Source: Dietzia psychralcaliphila (GTDB taxonomy: Bacteria; Actinomycetota; Actinomycetes; Mycobacteriales; Mycobacteriaceae). From it: DNA of 64,000 nt. The DNA lies in assembly GCF_003096095.1 (NCBI RefSeq), contig NZ_CP015453.1:2914001-2978000 (forward strand), written 5' to 3'. The number at the start of each line of letters is the position of its first letter. Positions within the stretch are counted from its first letter, which is position 1. The translations under genes were made by a program, and so were the position numbers. The notes under the pieces were generated by a model that was not told the DNA's origin, searched no databases, and saw only the letters and a list, made by a program, of their open reading frames with translations. Below are positions 1-7,567 of the stretch, one piece after another.

Positions 1-332
1 TCTTCCGCGGGTCGGCGCGCGAGGCGGCCCTGGAGTTCCCCCGCACCTCCAACGCCTCGGTCGCGCTCGCACTCGCGACGATCGGACTGGACCGTGTCGA
101 GGTGATCGTGGTGGCCGATCCCGAGGTCGAACGCACCCGCCACGTGGTGGAGTGGGAGTCCCCGGTGGGCCGCTACGACATGAGGTTCGAGAACGCGATG
201 GACCCCGACTCCGGCGGCCGCACCTCGGCGATCACCGCCTGGTCGGTGGCCGAGGTCCTCAGTGCGGTCGCGGCCGGGGCCGGTCCCGGGGTGGTGGTCG
301 TGAGCGCGGCCCGACCGGTGGAAACCACCTGA
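1..332 (+). CDS. nadX: Aspartate dehydrogenase, C-terminal part (gene begins before the window)
   Basis: The open frame begins at base 3 (FRGSAREAALEFPRTSNAS) and stops at 330-332. The visible ~110 residues match the C-terminal catalytic domain (formerly DUF108) of NadX-type L-aspartate dehydrogenases: the FxGSAREA-FP-N start, the GLDRVEVIVVADPEVERTRH strand-turn, and an NAMDPDSGGRTSAITAWS stretch corresponding to the NP-x-NPKTS-ALS motif. Such enzymes interconvert aspartate and iminoaspartate/oxaloacetate with NAD(P), often for NAD synthesis or aspartate catabolism. The Rossmann half lies outside the window, so cofactor preference cannot be read. It is followed after 45 bp by a small membrane-protein gene on the same strand. 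Family assignment is fairly safe; pathway is inferred. Confidence 0.75.
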   Translation, partial: FRGSAREAALEFPRTSNASVALALATIGLDRVEVIVVADPEVERTRHVVEWESPVGRYDMRFENAMDPDSGGRTSAITAWSVAEVLSAVAAGAGPGVVVVSAARPVETT

Positions 333-377
333 GCAACGCCCTAGGGTATGGGTCCCAGACGACTCGAGAGGTGTCCC

Positions 378-626
378 ATGACACACGCACGACCGTCAGA
401 TCCCGATCCCGCCGATACCCCGGACGTCGACAGCGCCGGATCGCCGGACGGAATGCAGACCCCCGCTTCCGATTCCACCTCGATGCAGTCCGACAGCAAG
501 ACGATGAAGCAGAGTCCGACACCGTTGCCCTCCAAGAAGGGGGCGTACATCTCGATCTTCGTCATCGCCCTCATCGTCCTCCTGCTGGTCGTCGGGCTCG
601 CGGGTTACGCGTTCGAAGTGTTCTGA
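378..626 (+). CDS. Small single-pass membrane protein of unknown function
   Basis: An 82-residue protein starting at ATG 378, preceded by GAGAGGTG at a good ribosome-binding distance; a start at 348 is possible but lacks such a site. The first ~50 residues are polar and acidic (Asp, Ser, Pro, Gln, repeated MQ-S/T), followed by KK and one hydrophobic helix (about residues 55-78) ending almost at the C terminus. This predicts a tail-anchored-like protein with a disordered cytoplasmic arm. It lies 3 bp before the flavoprotein gene and may be translated together with it, so it might anchor or assist that enzyme. I do not recognise a family. Confidence 0.6.
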   Translation: MTHARPSDPDPADTPDVDSAGSPDGMQTPASDSTSMQSDSKTMKQSPTPLPSKKGAYISIFVIALIVLLLVVGLAGYAFEVF

Positions 627-629
627 CCC

Positions 630-1823
630 ATGTCCGCCGCGTTCGACACCGTGATCATCGGAGCGGGCAACGCCGGGGTCTCCCTGGCGGCCCGCCTACG
701 CAGGGACGGCCAGCACAACATCGCGCTGGTCGACCCGAGTCCCGTCCACCGGTACCGACCGATGCTCAACTACGCCGCGACCGGCCTGGCGCGGATGGGG
801 CGGTATGAACGCGCGATGTCGAGCGTCGTCCCCGCCGGCGTACAACTGCTCCCCCACCTGGCCGGGCGGGTCGACACGGACGCCCACACCGTCACACTCG
901 GTCCGCGCGACGAGGGCCCCACGGTCACCTACGACAATCTGGTCGTATGCCCCGGCCTGACCCCGCGGTGGGACGCGATCCCCGGCCTGGACCGGGCCTA
1001 CATCGACGGGTGGGCGGTATCCGCACACGTGCCCGAGTACGCCGGTCGCGCATGCGCGGCGCTGGTCCGGGTGCGCGAGGGAACCGTGGTGTTCTCGGTG
1101 CCACCCGAACCCGCCTCGTGCGGCGGGACCGTACTCAAGGCGATGTTCCTGGCGTGCGACCGCTGGCGGCGCGAGGAGGTGCTCGATCGTATCGACGTGC
1201 ACCTGGTGACCCCGTTCCGCGGGCTGCTCGGACTCGATCCGTGCGACTCGCGGCTGCAACCACTCATCCAGCAGTACGGCATCACCGTCCACGACGAGTC
1301 GGAGGTCGCCGCCGTCGATCACCACGCGCGAACCGTCACGCTCGACGGCCCGGTCCCGGCCACGATCGAGCACGTCAACCTGGCCTACGTCACGCCCCTG
1401 AGTCGCGCACCGAAGTTCGTCGCGGAGGCCGGGTTGTCCGACGGCGGTGACGCCGGGCTCGTCGAGGTGGACCCCCAGCTCCTGCGCCACGCGCGCGTCG
1501 ACTCGGTCTGGGGCCTGGGCGACGCAGCGACCGTCGGCACCCGCCCGTCCGGTGGGGCGTTGCGGTCCCAGGTGGCGGTGGTCGCCGACAACCTGCGCGC
1601 GGCCCGTGACGGCGGCACCGTGGCACGGTACGACGGCTACACGATCATCCCGATCGCCGTGAGCCGTGACCGGCTGATGCTGGCCGAGCACGACCGGGAT
1701 GGCGTGCCGGCACCGTCCGTTCGCGGGATCGACCTGACGGTCCCCAGGCGCTCGACCTACGCGTTCGACCGGTACCTGCAGCCGGTCGTCTACTTCCGCA
1801 AGCTCCTGCGGGGTCGGGTCTGA
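630..1823 (+). CDS. FAD-dependent oxidoreductase, sulfide:quinone reductase-like
   Basis: A 397-residue flavoprotein with an N-terminal FAD-binding fold (VIIGAGNAGVSLAARL, residues 8-23), the YDNLVVCPGLTP segment (~101-112) that follows the flavin site, and a C-terminal GLGDAAT FAD motif. The stretch PASCGGTVLKAMFLACDRWRR (~161-181) resembles the CAGAPQK-xxYLA-DxWRK element of sulfide:quinone oxidoreductases, with the cysteine kept at position 164. Proteins of this group oxidise sulfide or NADH with transfer to quinone at the membrane. The second redox cysteine of true SQR is not obvious, so type II NADH dehydrogenase or another disulfide-reductase-like role remains possible. It is coupled to the preceding small membrane protein and ends in a hairpin facing the sulfatase gene. 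Confidence 0.6.
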   Translation: MSAAFDTVIIGAGNAGVSLAARLRRDGQHNIALVDPSPVHRYRPMLNYAATGLARMGRYERAMSSVVPAGVQLLPHLAGRVDTDAHTVTLGPRDEGPTVTYDNLVVCPGLTPRWDAIPGLDRAYIDGWAVSAHVPEYAGRACAALVRVREGTVVFSVPPEPASCGGTVLKAMFLACDRWRREEVLDRIDVHLVTPFRGLLGLDPCDSRLQPLIQQYGITVHDESEVAAVDHHARTVTLDGPVPATIEHVNLAYVTPLSRAPKFVAEAGLSDGGDAGLVEVDPQLLRHARVDSVWGLGDAATVGTRPSGGALRSQVAVVADNLRAARDGGTVARYDGYTIIPIAVSRDRLMLAEHDRDGVPAPSVRGIDLTVPRRSTYAFDRYLQPVVYFRKLLRGRV

Positions 1824-1837
1824 CGCGACCCCGCAGG
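1805..1837. terminator. Hairpin between convergent genes
   Basis: Perfect 12-bp arms CCTGCGGGGTCG (1805-1816) and CGACCCCGCAGG (1826-1837) with a 9-nt loop overlap the last codons and stop of the flavoprotein gene. They lie 25 bp from the end of the convergent sulfatase gene. No strong U tract follows, as is common in high-GC actinobacteria; it probably serves both genes. Confidence 0.55.
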
Positions 1838-1862
1838 CCGGCCTGGCCCGACCCCGAGTTGT

Positions 1863-4244
1863 TCAGTGCGTGGCCAGGTCGATTCCGTCGCGTCGCGCCC
1901 GCGGCAACTCGCTGCCCCGCTGCAGGTCCACCCGGACGTGGTGGAGCGTCCCGCCGCTGAACGCGAACGCGCCGCTGTAGGCCCCGCTCACGGCACTGCC
2001 ACGACTTCGTCCGACGTCCATCGTCTCGTTCATGCTGAACATGGCCGGAGCGGTGACGGCGATCCGGCCCGATCCCACCTGCTGGCCGTCTACGAACAGC
2101 AGGAGTTCGGCGCCGGCGGCGATCCCACCGTCGTAGGCGAACTCGAGCTCGACCACATGCGTCCCGGCCGTCAGCGGTTCGGTCCCGGCGGCCTTACCGT
2201 TGCTGCGCCGGAAGAAGTTGTACTCGAAAGCCGGCACACCGTCGAGTACGTACAGCGTCATCCCACCGAAGCGGCCGCCGACGCTGAACACCACTCCCTC
2301 GCATCCGGCGGGGTCGACGACATCCACCGCAGCCGACAGCAGAAATCCCCGATTGAACAGTCTCGGCCCGGCCTTCTCGTTGAGCCCGTCCATGTGCGGA
2401 TAGAGCGTGATCGACGTGCGCCCGGCCATGGGGTGCGGCGGCCGGTTGTCTTGCCCGGCCTGACGGCCCACGGTGCTGTGGTCCAGCGGGAGCACGTCGT
2501 ACCTCGCGGCCTCGGCGATGAACTTGGTCTTGAGACGCTCAAGGACGTCCGGGTGCTCGGCCGATACGTCGCGGGCCTGCGACCAGTCGGTTCTGGTGTC
2601 GTACAGCTCCCACCGACTCTCTGCGAGGTCGGAGAGCTCGACGGAGGAGGCCATCAGCCACGGCGCCCGCTGAGCAGTCACGGCCGTCCACCCGTGGTCG
2701 TAGATCCCGCGGTTGCCGAAGATCTCGAAGTACTGGGTGGTGTGCCGATCAGAAGCCTCCCGGTCCGCGAAGGTGTACGCCATGCCCATGCCCTCGAGCG
2801 GTTTCTGGGCCACGCCGTCGACCGTGTGCGGCATCGGCACTCCCACGGCCTCGAGGATCGTCGGGGTGATGTCCACACAGTGGTGCCATTGGTGGCGCCA
2901 ACGTCCGGGTTCGTCGATCCGTCCGGGCCAGTGGGCCACGAGGCCGTTGCGGGTCCCGCCGTAGTGCGAGGCCACCTGCTTGGCCCACTGGTACGGGGTG
3001 TTGAGCGCGAGCGCCCAGGCCGCGGGGAAGTGCGGGTACGACTCCGGCCCGCCCAGTTCGTCCCAGTGTGCGAGGATCTCGGCGGTTGTCGACGGCAGTC
3101 CGTTGAGGCCGGCGAGATAGTTGACGGCGCCTCGGTCACCGCCCTCGGTGGAGGCCCCGTTGTCGCCGAGCATGTAGAGGATCAGCGTGTTCTCGAGCGC
3201 GCCGGTGGTCTCGAGGTGGTCGATGAGGCGACCCACCTGGTCGTCGGTGTGCTCGAGGAACCCGGCGTAGAGCTCCATCAGCCGCGAGGCCGCGCGGCGC
3301 TCGTCGCGGTCGAGCTCGCCCCAGTCCGTCAGTCCGGGGGCCCACGGTGCCAGTTCGGTGTCCTCCGGCACCACGCCGAGCTCCTTCTGGCGGGCCAGCG
3401 TTCGCTCGCGCAACGCGTCCCAGCCGGCGTCGAACTCGCCGGTGTACCGGTCCCGGTAGGACTCGGGGACGTGCAGCGGCGCGTGGACGGCACCGAACGG
3501 CAGGTAGCAGAACCAGGGCTTGTCCGGGGCCACCGAGTCGAGACCGTCGATCCACTGGACGGCCCGGTCCACCAGATCCTCGGAGAGGTGGTATCCCTGA
3601 TCCGGTGTCCGCGGCGGGTCGACCTGGCGCCGCCCGTCGTAGAGGACGGGGGCGAAGTGATCCGCCTCGGCGCCGAGGAAGCCGTAGAAGGTGTCGAAGC
3701 CCTCCTCGGTGGGCCAGCGGTCGAAGGGGCCGGCGGCCGTGGTCTCCCACGGCGGGGTCTGGTGCATCTTGCCGAAGGCACCGGTGGCGTACCCGTTGCC
3801 CCGCAGGACCCGCGCGACGGTGGCCGCCGAGTCCGGGCGGACACCGGTGTACCCGGGTGCGCGGGTGGCCATCTCCGAGATCACGCCCATCCCCACGCTG
3901 TGGTGGTTGCGGCCGGTGAGGGTGGCCGCGCGCGTGGGCGAGCACAGCGCTGTGGTGTGGAACCGTGTGTACCCTGCCCCGTCGCGCGCGAGTCGCTCCG
4001 CGGTGGGGGTGCGGCACGGCCCGCCGAATACCGACGACGTGCCGAAACCGACGTCGTCGAGCATGACGAGGAGCACGTTGGGCGCACCGTCGGGGGCGTG
4101 GACCTGCTCGGCGCCGGGGAAGGCGTCCTGCTGATATCGGCGATCCATCTCCGCAGCCACTCGCGCGGGCAGACGCCGGGCGGGCAGCGTGTGACGATCG
4201 AGACCGTCGTCGACCGGGCGGCCGGCCACCTCACCGGCACTCAC
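1863..4244 (-). CDS. Arylsulfatase (type I, formylglycine-dependent)
   Basis: A 793-residue sulfatase hydrolysing sulfate esters to alcohol or phenol plus sulfate. Visible family marks are the metal-binding pair DD at 63-64 (NVLLVMLDDVGFG), the signature CSPTRAATLTGR with Cys101 as the residue converted to formylglycine, the GKMH box (Lys159, His161), HAPLH in the middle, and the LGDNG metal motif. A long C-terminal region (about 560-793) with beta-rich sequence is typical of the larger actinobacterial and proteobacterial arylsulfatases. There is no signal peptide, so the enzyme is probably cytoplasmic. Its ATG overlaps the stop of the upstream dioxygenase gene (ATGA), so the two are translationally coupled. 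The activating enzyme is encoded just across the divergent promoter, at 5876-6859. Confidence 0.93.
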   Translation of the reverse strand: MSAGEVAGRPVDDGLDRHTLPARRLPARVAAEMDRRYQQDAFPGAEQVHAPDGAPNVLLVMLDDVGFGTSSVFGGPCRTPTAERLARDGAGYTRFHTTALCSPTRAATLTGRNHHSVGMGVISEMATRAPGYTGVRPDSAATVARVLRGNGYATGAFGKMHQTPPWETTAAGPFDRWPTEEGFDTFYGFLGAEADHFAPVLYDGRRQVDPPRTPDQGYHLSEDLVDRAVQWIDGLDSVAPDKPWFCYLPFGAVHAPLHVPESYRDRYTGEFDAGWDALRERTLARQKELGVVPEDTELAPWAPGLTDWGELDRDERRAASRLMELYAGFLEHTDDQVGRLIDHLETTGALENTLILYMLGDNGASTEGGDRGAVNYLAGLNGLPSTTAEILAHWDELGGPESYPHFPAAWALALNTPYQWAKQVASHYGGTRNGLVAHWPGRIDEPGRWRHQWHHCVDITPTILEAVGVPMPHTVDGVAQKPLEGMGMAYTFADREASDRHTTQYFEIFGNRGIYDHGWTAVTAQRAPWLMASSVELSDLAESRWELYDTRTDWSQARDVSAEHPDVLERLKTKFIAEAARYDVLPLDHSTVGRQAGQDNRPPHPMAGRTSITLYPHMDGLNEKAGPRLFNRGFLLSAAVDVVDPAGCEGVVFSVGGRFGGMTLYVLDGVPAFEYNFFRRSNGKAAGTEPLTAGTHVVELEFAYDGGIAAGAELLLFVDGQQVGSGRIAVTAPAMFSMNETMDVGRSRGSAVSGAYSGAFAFSGGTLHHVRVDLQRGSELPRARRDGIDLATH

Positions 4245-5140
4245 GCCGGCACGTCCCCGACTACTGCTACGCGCTCCATCACCCGGCGGTTCGGGAAGTA
4301 GTCGCTACACGCGTAGTGCTGCGTGGCACGATTGTCCCAGAAGGCCACCGTGCCGGGGGCCCAGCGCAATCTCACCTGGAAATCGGGCATCTTGACCTGG
4401 TCGAGTAGCCGCCTCAGCAGTGCCTCGCCCTCCTCCGGGGCCACTCCGTCGATGCCCGTGGTGAACAGGCTGTTGACGAAGAGCGTGCGGCGTCCGGTCT
4501 CCGGGTGCGTGCGCACGACCGGGTGGTGTTGCGGCGGGTACTGCTCCTGCATCTCGGCCAGCTTCTCCGGTGACATCCCGAGCCCGAAGGACGGGGTGAA
4601 GTCGTGGGTCGCGGTGAGGCCGTCGATCCGGTCCCTGAGCTCCTGCGGAAGCGCGTCGTACGCGTTGCCCATGTCCGACCACAGTGTGTCCCCGCCGGCG
4701 TCCGGTACGTCTATCGCGCGCAGCACCGAGCCCAGGGGCGGACGCTGCTGCCACGACACGTCCACGTGCCAGATGTTCTCCATCCCGGGGTTGTCCTCAC
4801 CTCGGTCGAAGCGCACGACTTCGGGGATCGCGCCCTGGTCGAGCAACGGGTGGACCTCGAGTTCACCCCAGTGGGCGGCGAAGTCACGGTGCTGGTGGGC
4901 GGTGAGGTGGTGCTGGTCCCGGAAGAACAGCACCTTGCGCTCGAGCAGAGCCCGCTTGAGTTCATCGATCTGAGCCGGGGTCGGTGACGCGAGGTCTACT
5001 CCCTGGATCTCGGCACCGATGAACGGCGTGACCGGACGCAGTCGCACGTGCTCGTAGGGGGCCACAGTGGTGCCGTCTGCGGTGAGCTGCATGCGCTTCG
5101 GTCCGAACTCGATCTGATGGTGTCCGATGGTGACCTGCAT
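4241..5140 (-). CDS. TauD/TfdA-family Fe(II)/2-oxoglutarate dioxygenase (alkylsulfatase or taurine dioxygenase-like)
   Basis: A 299-residue enzyme with the start at 5140, chosen because AAAGGA precedes it and because homology (HVRLRPVTPFIGAEIQGVDL) begins shortly after. A longer upstream frame exists but would read through the operators. The iron triad is visible as HVD in NIWHVDVSW and the distal His in DNRATQHYA, followed by the 2OG-binding Arg in NRRVMERV. TauD relatives release sulfite from sulfonates, and the AtsK/Rv3406 subgroup cleaves alkyl sulfate esters; coupling to an arylsulfatase favours sulfate-ester use. It is divergent from a TetR gene, with two operators in the gap, so repression by that TetR and release by a substrate is likely. 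The exact substrate is inferred only from context. Confidence 0.88.
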   Translation of the reverse strand: MQVTIGHHQIEFGPKRMQLTADGTTVAPYEHVRLRPVTPFIGAEIQGVDLASPTPAQIDELKRALLERKVLFFRDQHHLTAHQHRDFAAHWGELEVHPLLDQGAIPEVVRFDRGEDNPGMENIWHVDVSWQQRPPLGSVLRAIDVPDAGGDTLWSDMGNAYDALPQELRDRIDGLTATHDFTPSFGLGMSPEKLAEMQEQYPPQHHPVVRTHPETGRRTLFVNSLFTTGIDGVAPEEGEALLRRLLDQVKMPDFQVRLRWAPGTVAFWDNRATQHYACSDYFPNRRVMERVAVVGDVPA

Positions 5141-5204
5141 GACGTGTCCTTTCACGGCCTCTGTCGGGGCCTGCGGAGGGGCATGACGGTGACGACCACC
5201 GCCC

Positions 5205-5222
5205 TGTAGACGACTGTCTACA
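5205..5222. promoter_or_regulatory. Operator 1 of the TetR at 5259 (inverted repeat)
   Basis: The sequence TGTAGAC-GACT-GTCTACA has perfect 7-bp arms around 4 nt. It lies between the divergent dioxygenase and tetR genes, 27 bp (centre to centre) from an equal repeat, and is a strong candidate binding site for the adjacent TetR protein. Confidence 0.8.
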
Positions 5223-5231
5223 CAAGACGAC

Positions 5232-5249
5232 TGTAGACGATCGTCTACA
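5232..5249. promoter_or_regulatory. Operator 2 of the TetR at 5259 (perfect palindrome)
   Basis: The sequence TGTAGAC-GATC-GTCTACA is fully palindromic, extending to 20 bp (5231-5250). It ends exactly where an alternative GTG start of tetR would begin, so repressor bound here would cover the regulator's own start region. This suggests autoregulation. Confidence 0.82.
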
Positions 5250-5258
5250 GTGGAGGCC

Positions 5259-5879
5259 ATGGAACGCCCGACACCGGACCGGCCCGTCGGACGCGACGCT
5301 GTTCGCCGCGCCGTACTGGGCACCGCCCGCCGACTCTTCGCGGCACGTGGACCGCGCGCCTCGCTGCGAGAGGTGGCCGAGGCCGCGGGGGTCAACCTCG
5401 GTCTCATCCACCGGCACGTCGGCAACAAGGACGACCTGCTCTCCGCCGTGCTCGAGGAGGGTCTGCGCCACGGCACCGCCAGACTGGGCTCCCGCGACGA
5501 CGCGGGCGACGCCCTCAGGTCCATGCTGCTGGGCGCCGCGGCCAACCCGGACTTCAGTCGCCTCCTGGTGTGGCTGTCGCTGGACCCCGGCGCGGTGGGG
5601 CGACCACTCCTGGACACCTCGACCCGGCCCGCCCGGGCGGTCGCCCGCATGACCGACCCGCCACCGGCGAGTGACCTGCACCTCGCACTGGCACTCACCG
5701 TCGTCTACGCATGGCCGGTGCTCAGCGAGCAGATCCTCGACGTGCTCGAGCTCGCGCCCGCCGAGCGCGATGGGGTCGATTCGCGGATGGCGGACCTGTT
5801 GGCCGAGATCGTGACGGGTTCTGAACCCGGGTCGGCGTCCGGGCCGGGATCCGGGTCAGGATCCGGGTCGGGGGGATGA
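5259..5879 (+). CDS. TetR-family regulator of the sulfatase module
   Basis: A 206-residue TetR repressor. The helix-turn-helix lies at about residues 17-60 (GTARRLFAARGPRASLREVAEAAGVNLGLIHRHVGNKDDLLSAVL) and the C-terminal ligand domain is of the type shared with the regulator at 19312. ATG 5259 was chosen; GTG 5250 is also in frame but lies inside the operator. No clear ribosome-binding site is seen, so a leaderless message is likely. The C terminus runs into a Gly/Ser/Pro-rich repeat tail (GSxPGSGSGSGSGG). The stop overlaps the next start as ATGA, so it is co-expressed with the formylglycine-generating enzyme. Its target is probably both divergent transcripts. Confidence 0.88.
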   Translation: MERPTPDRPVGRDAVRRAVLGTARRLFAARGPRASLREVAEAAGVNLGLIHRHVGNKDDLLSAVLEEGLRHGTARLGSRDDAGDALRSMLLGAAANPDFSRLLVWLSLDPGAVGRPLLDTSTRPARAVARMTDPPPASDLHLALALTVVYAWPVLSEQILDVLELAPAERDGVDSRMADLLAEIVTGSEPGSASGPGSGSGSGSGG

Positions 5880-6859
5880 CGATGGGATCGTGCTGCGCCC
5901 CCACCGGACCGCGACCGTCCCTCCGTCCGGACGCGCCCACCCGCGTGGATCCGGTACCCAGAGTGCGGGCCGGAGCCGCAGCCGGCCGCCCCCGCCGACA
6001 GGTGCTCGTCCCGGGCGGCCGCTTCGTGATGGGCGACCACTTCGACGAAGGCTATCCGGACGACGGGGAGCTGCCGCTCCACGAGGTCCGGCTCCACCCA
6101 TTCCTCATGGACGAGTGCGCGGTCACCAACGCCCAGTTCGCCACGTTCTGCAAGCAGACCGGGTATGTGACCGAGGCGGAGCAGGTCGGGGTCTCCCCCG
6201 TGTTCCACCTCGCCGTAGAGGCCGCGCCGGCTGATGTACTGCACCGGCTGGACACGACCCCCTGGTGGCTGGCGGTCCGCGGCGCGGACTGGAGGCACCC
6301 GGCGGGTCCCCGATCCTCGATAACCGAGGTGCAGAACCATCCGGTCGTCCACGTGTCCTGGAACGACGCGACGGCCTACAGCGAATGGGCCGGAGCCCGC
6401 CTCCCCACCGAGGCGGAATGGGAGTATGCGGCGCGGGGCGGACTCGAGGGCGCCCGGTTTCCCTGGGGTGACGAACTCACCCCGCGGGCACGGTGGAATC
6501 TCAACGTCTGGCAGGGCGCGTTCCCCACTCACAACACCCTGGAAGACGGCTACCTCACCACCGCTCCGGTTCGGGCGTTCCGACCCAACTCCTACGGGCT
6601 GCGGCAGATGGTCGGGAACGTCTGGGAGTGGTGCTCGGACGTGTTCGACCCCCGGTGGTATCGGATCTCCGGTGTCGACGACCCGCTGGGCCCCGGCTCC
6701 GGTCAGGGACCGGACGGCGGGACATGGCGGGTGATGAGGGGAGGCTCCTACCTCTGCCACGACTCCTACTGTTACCGCTACCGGGTCTCGGCCCGGTCGG
6801 CCAACACCACCGACTCAGCGACTGCCAACCTCGGATTCCGGTGTGTCCGCGACGTGTGA
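5876..6859 (+). CDS. Formylglycine-generating enzyme (sulfatase-modifying factor)
   Basis: A 327-residue copper-dependent oxidase-type FGE that converts the cysteine of the CxPxR sulfatase motif to formylglycine. Hallmarks are VPGGRFVMGD near residue 43, HPVVHVSWNDATAYSEWAG with LPTEAEWEYAARGG in the centre, GNVWEWCSDVF, and the two active-site cysteines in GGSYLCHDSYCYRYRVSARS (about Cys294 and Cys299). The N terminus MTMGSCCAPTGPRP is typical of actinobacterial FGE; ATG 5882 is an alternative start. It overlaps tetR by 4 bp and lies divergent to the sulfatase it probably activates. Its last 45 bases overlap the 3' end of the convergent tetR at 6815, which is unusual but both frames are intact. 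Confidence 0.95.
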   Translation: MTMGSCCAPTGPRPSLRPDAPTRVDPVPRVRAGAAAGRPRRQVLVPGGRFVMGDHFDEGYPDDGELPLHEVRLHPFLMDECAVTNAQFATFCKQTGYVTEAEQVGVSPVFHLAVEAAPADVLHRLDTTPWWLAVRGADWRHPAGPRSSITEVQNHPVVHVSWNDATAYSEWAGARLPTEAEWEYAARGGLEGARFPWGDELTPRARWNLNVWQGAFPTHNTLEDGYLTTAPVRAFRPNSYGLRQMVGNVWEWCSDVFDPRWYRISGVDDPLGPGSGQGPDGGTWRVMRGGSYLCHDSYCYRYRVSARSANTTDSATANLGFRCVRDV

Positions 6860-7567
6860 GGACGGTGCGGCGGGCACGTCCCGCGTCCCGACCCCGGCCC
6901 TCAGGGCGGCCTCGGTCATGTCGAACAGGTGGGCCACCACGTCCTCGAACCGGGTGTTGACCACGGTGTTGCGGGCGTCCCGGCGGTCCTCGTACACCGC
7001 CAGCGCCCCGGTGAACATCTGGGTCGCCAGGTCGATGCGCTCGAAGGCCACCCGTCGCGGCAGGTGGGAGAGCACGTCGATCAGCCGCACCACCACGTCG
7101 TCGGTGGCCGTGCGCAGGTCCGCCTCCGGGATCCCGGGCGCCATGACCGGGCCGACGCGCTGCAGGAAGCGGGCATAGTAGGTGGCCTCGGGCTGAGCGC
7201 GGAGGAGCTCGACAATCGGCTCGAAGAGCACCTGCACGAGGGTGGAGAGGTCGGCGCCCAACCCCTGCTCGTCGGCCGCCGCCAACCGCTTCTGCCGCTC
7301 GGCATCCAGCGCCACGAGCCGTCGACGCAGGACCTGCAGGATGAGCCCGTCGCGGCTACCGAAGTGATACTGGACCGCCGAGTTGTTGCGCTGACCGGCG
7401 GCCGTGGCGACGTCGCGCATCGACACGTCGTCGAGACCCCGCTCGCCGATCAGCTTCTCGGCGACCTCGATCATCGCCGTCTTGGCGTCCCTGTTGTCCT
7501 TGACCTCCGTGGAGGCACCGTCGCGGCCCTGGGTAGGGACCTCGCCGCGATCAGATTTTCGCTGCAC
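6815..7567 (-). CDS. TetR-family regulator downstream of ABC permeases
   Basis: A 250-residue TetR protein with the DNA-binding domain at about residues 27-75 (KTAMIEVAEKLIGERGLDDVSMRDVATAAGQRNNSAVQYHFGSRDGLILQVL). The C-terminal half is a typical all-helical ligand domain (FLQRVGPVMAPGIPEADL). The start at 7567 overlaps the permease gene by 17 bp; a start nearer the helix-turn-helix is possible. It is the last gene of a minus-strand run dppB-like, dppC-like, tetR, and so probably regulates the divergent transporter operon around 9697-9839, where several short inverted repeats occur. It also runs 45 bp into the FGE gene end. Confidence 0.82.
   Translation of the reverse strand: MQRKSDRGEVPTQGRDGASTEVKDNRDAKTAMIEVAEKLIGERGLDDVSMRDVATAAGQRNNSAVQYHFGSRDGLILQVLRRRLVALDAERQKRLAAADEQGLGADLSTLVQVLFEPIVELLRAQPEATYYARFLQRVGPVMAPGIPEADLRTATDDVVVRLIDVLSHLPRRVAFERIDLATQMFTGALAVYEDRRDARNTVVNTRFEDVVAHLFDMTEAALRAGVGTRDVPAAPSSHVADTPESEVGSR

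Noticed and set aside
1866-4301. An 811-residue plus-strand frame opposite the sulfatase gene.
   Set aside because: It is an antisense shadow caused by high GC third positions; composition is Arg/Gly/Val-rich and it shows no motif, while the sulfatase has all catalytic motifs.
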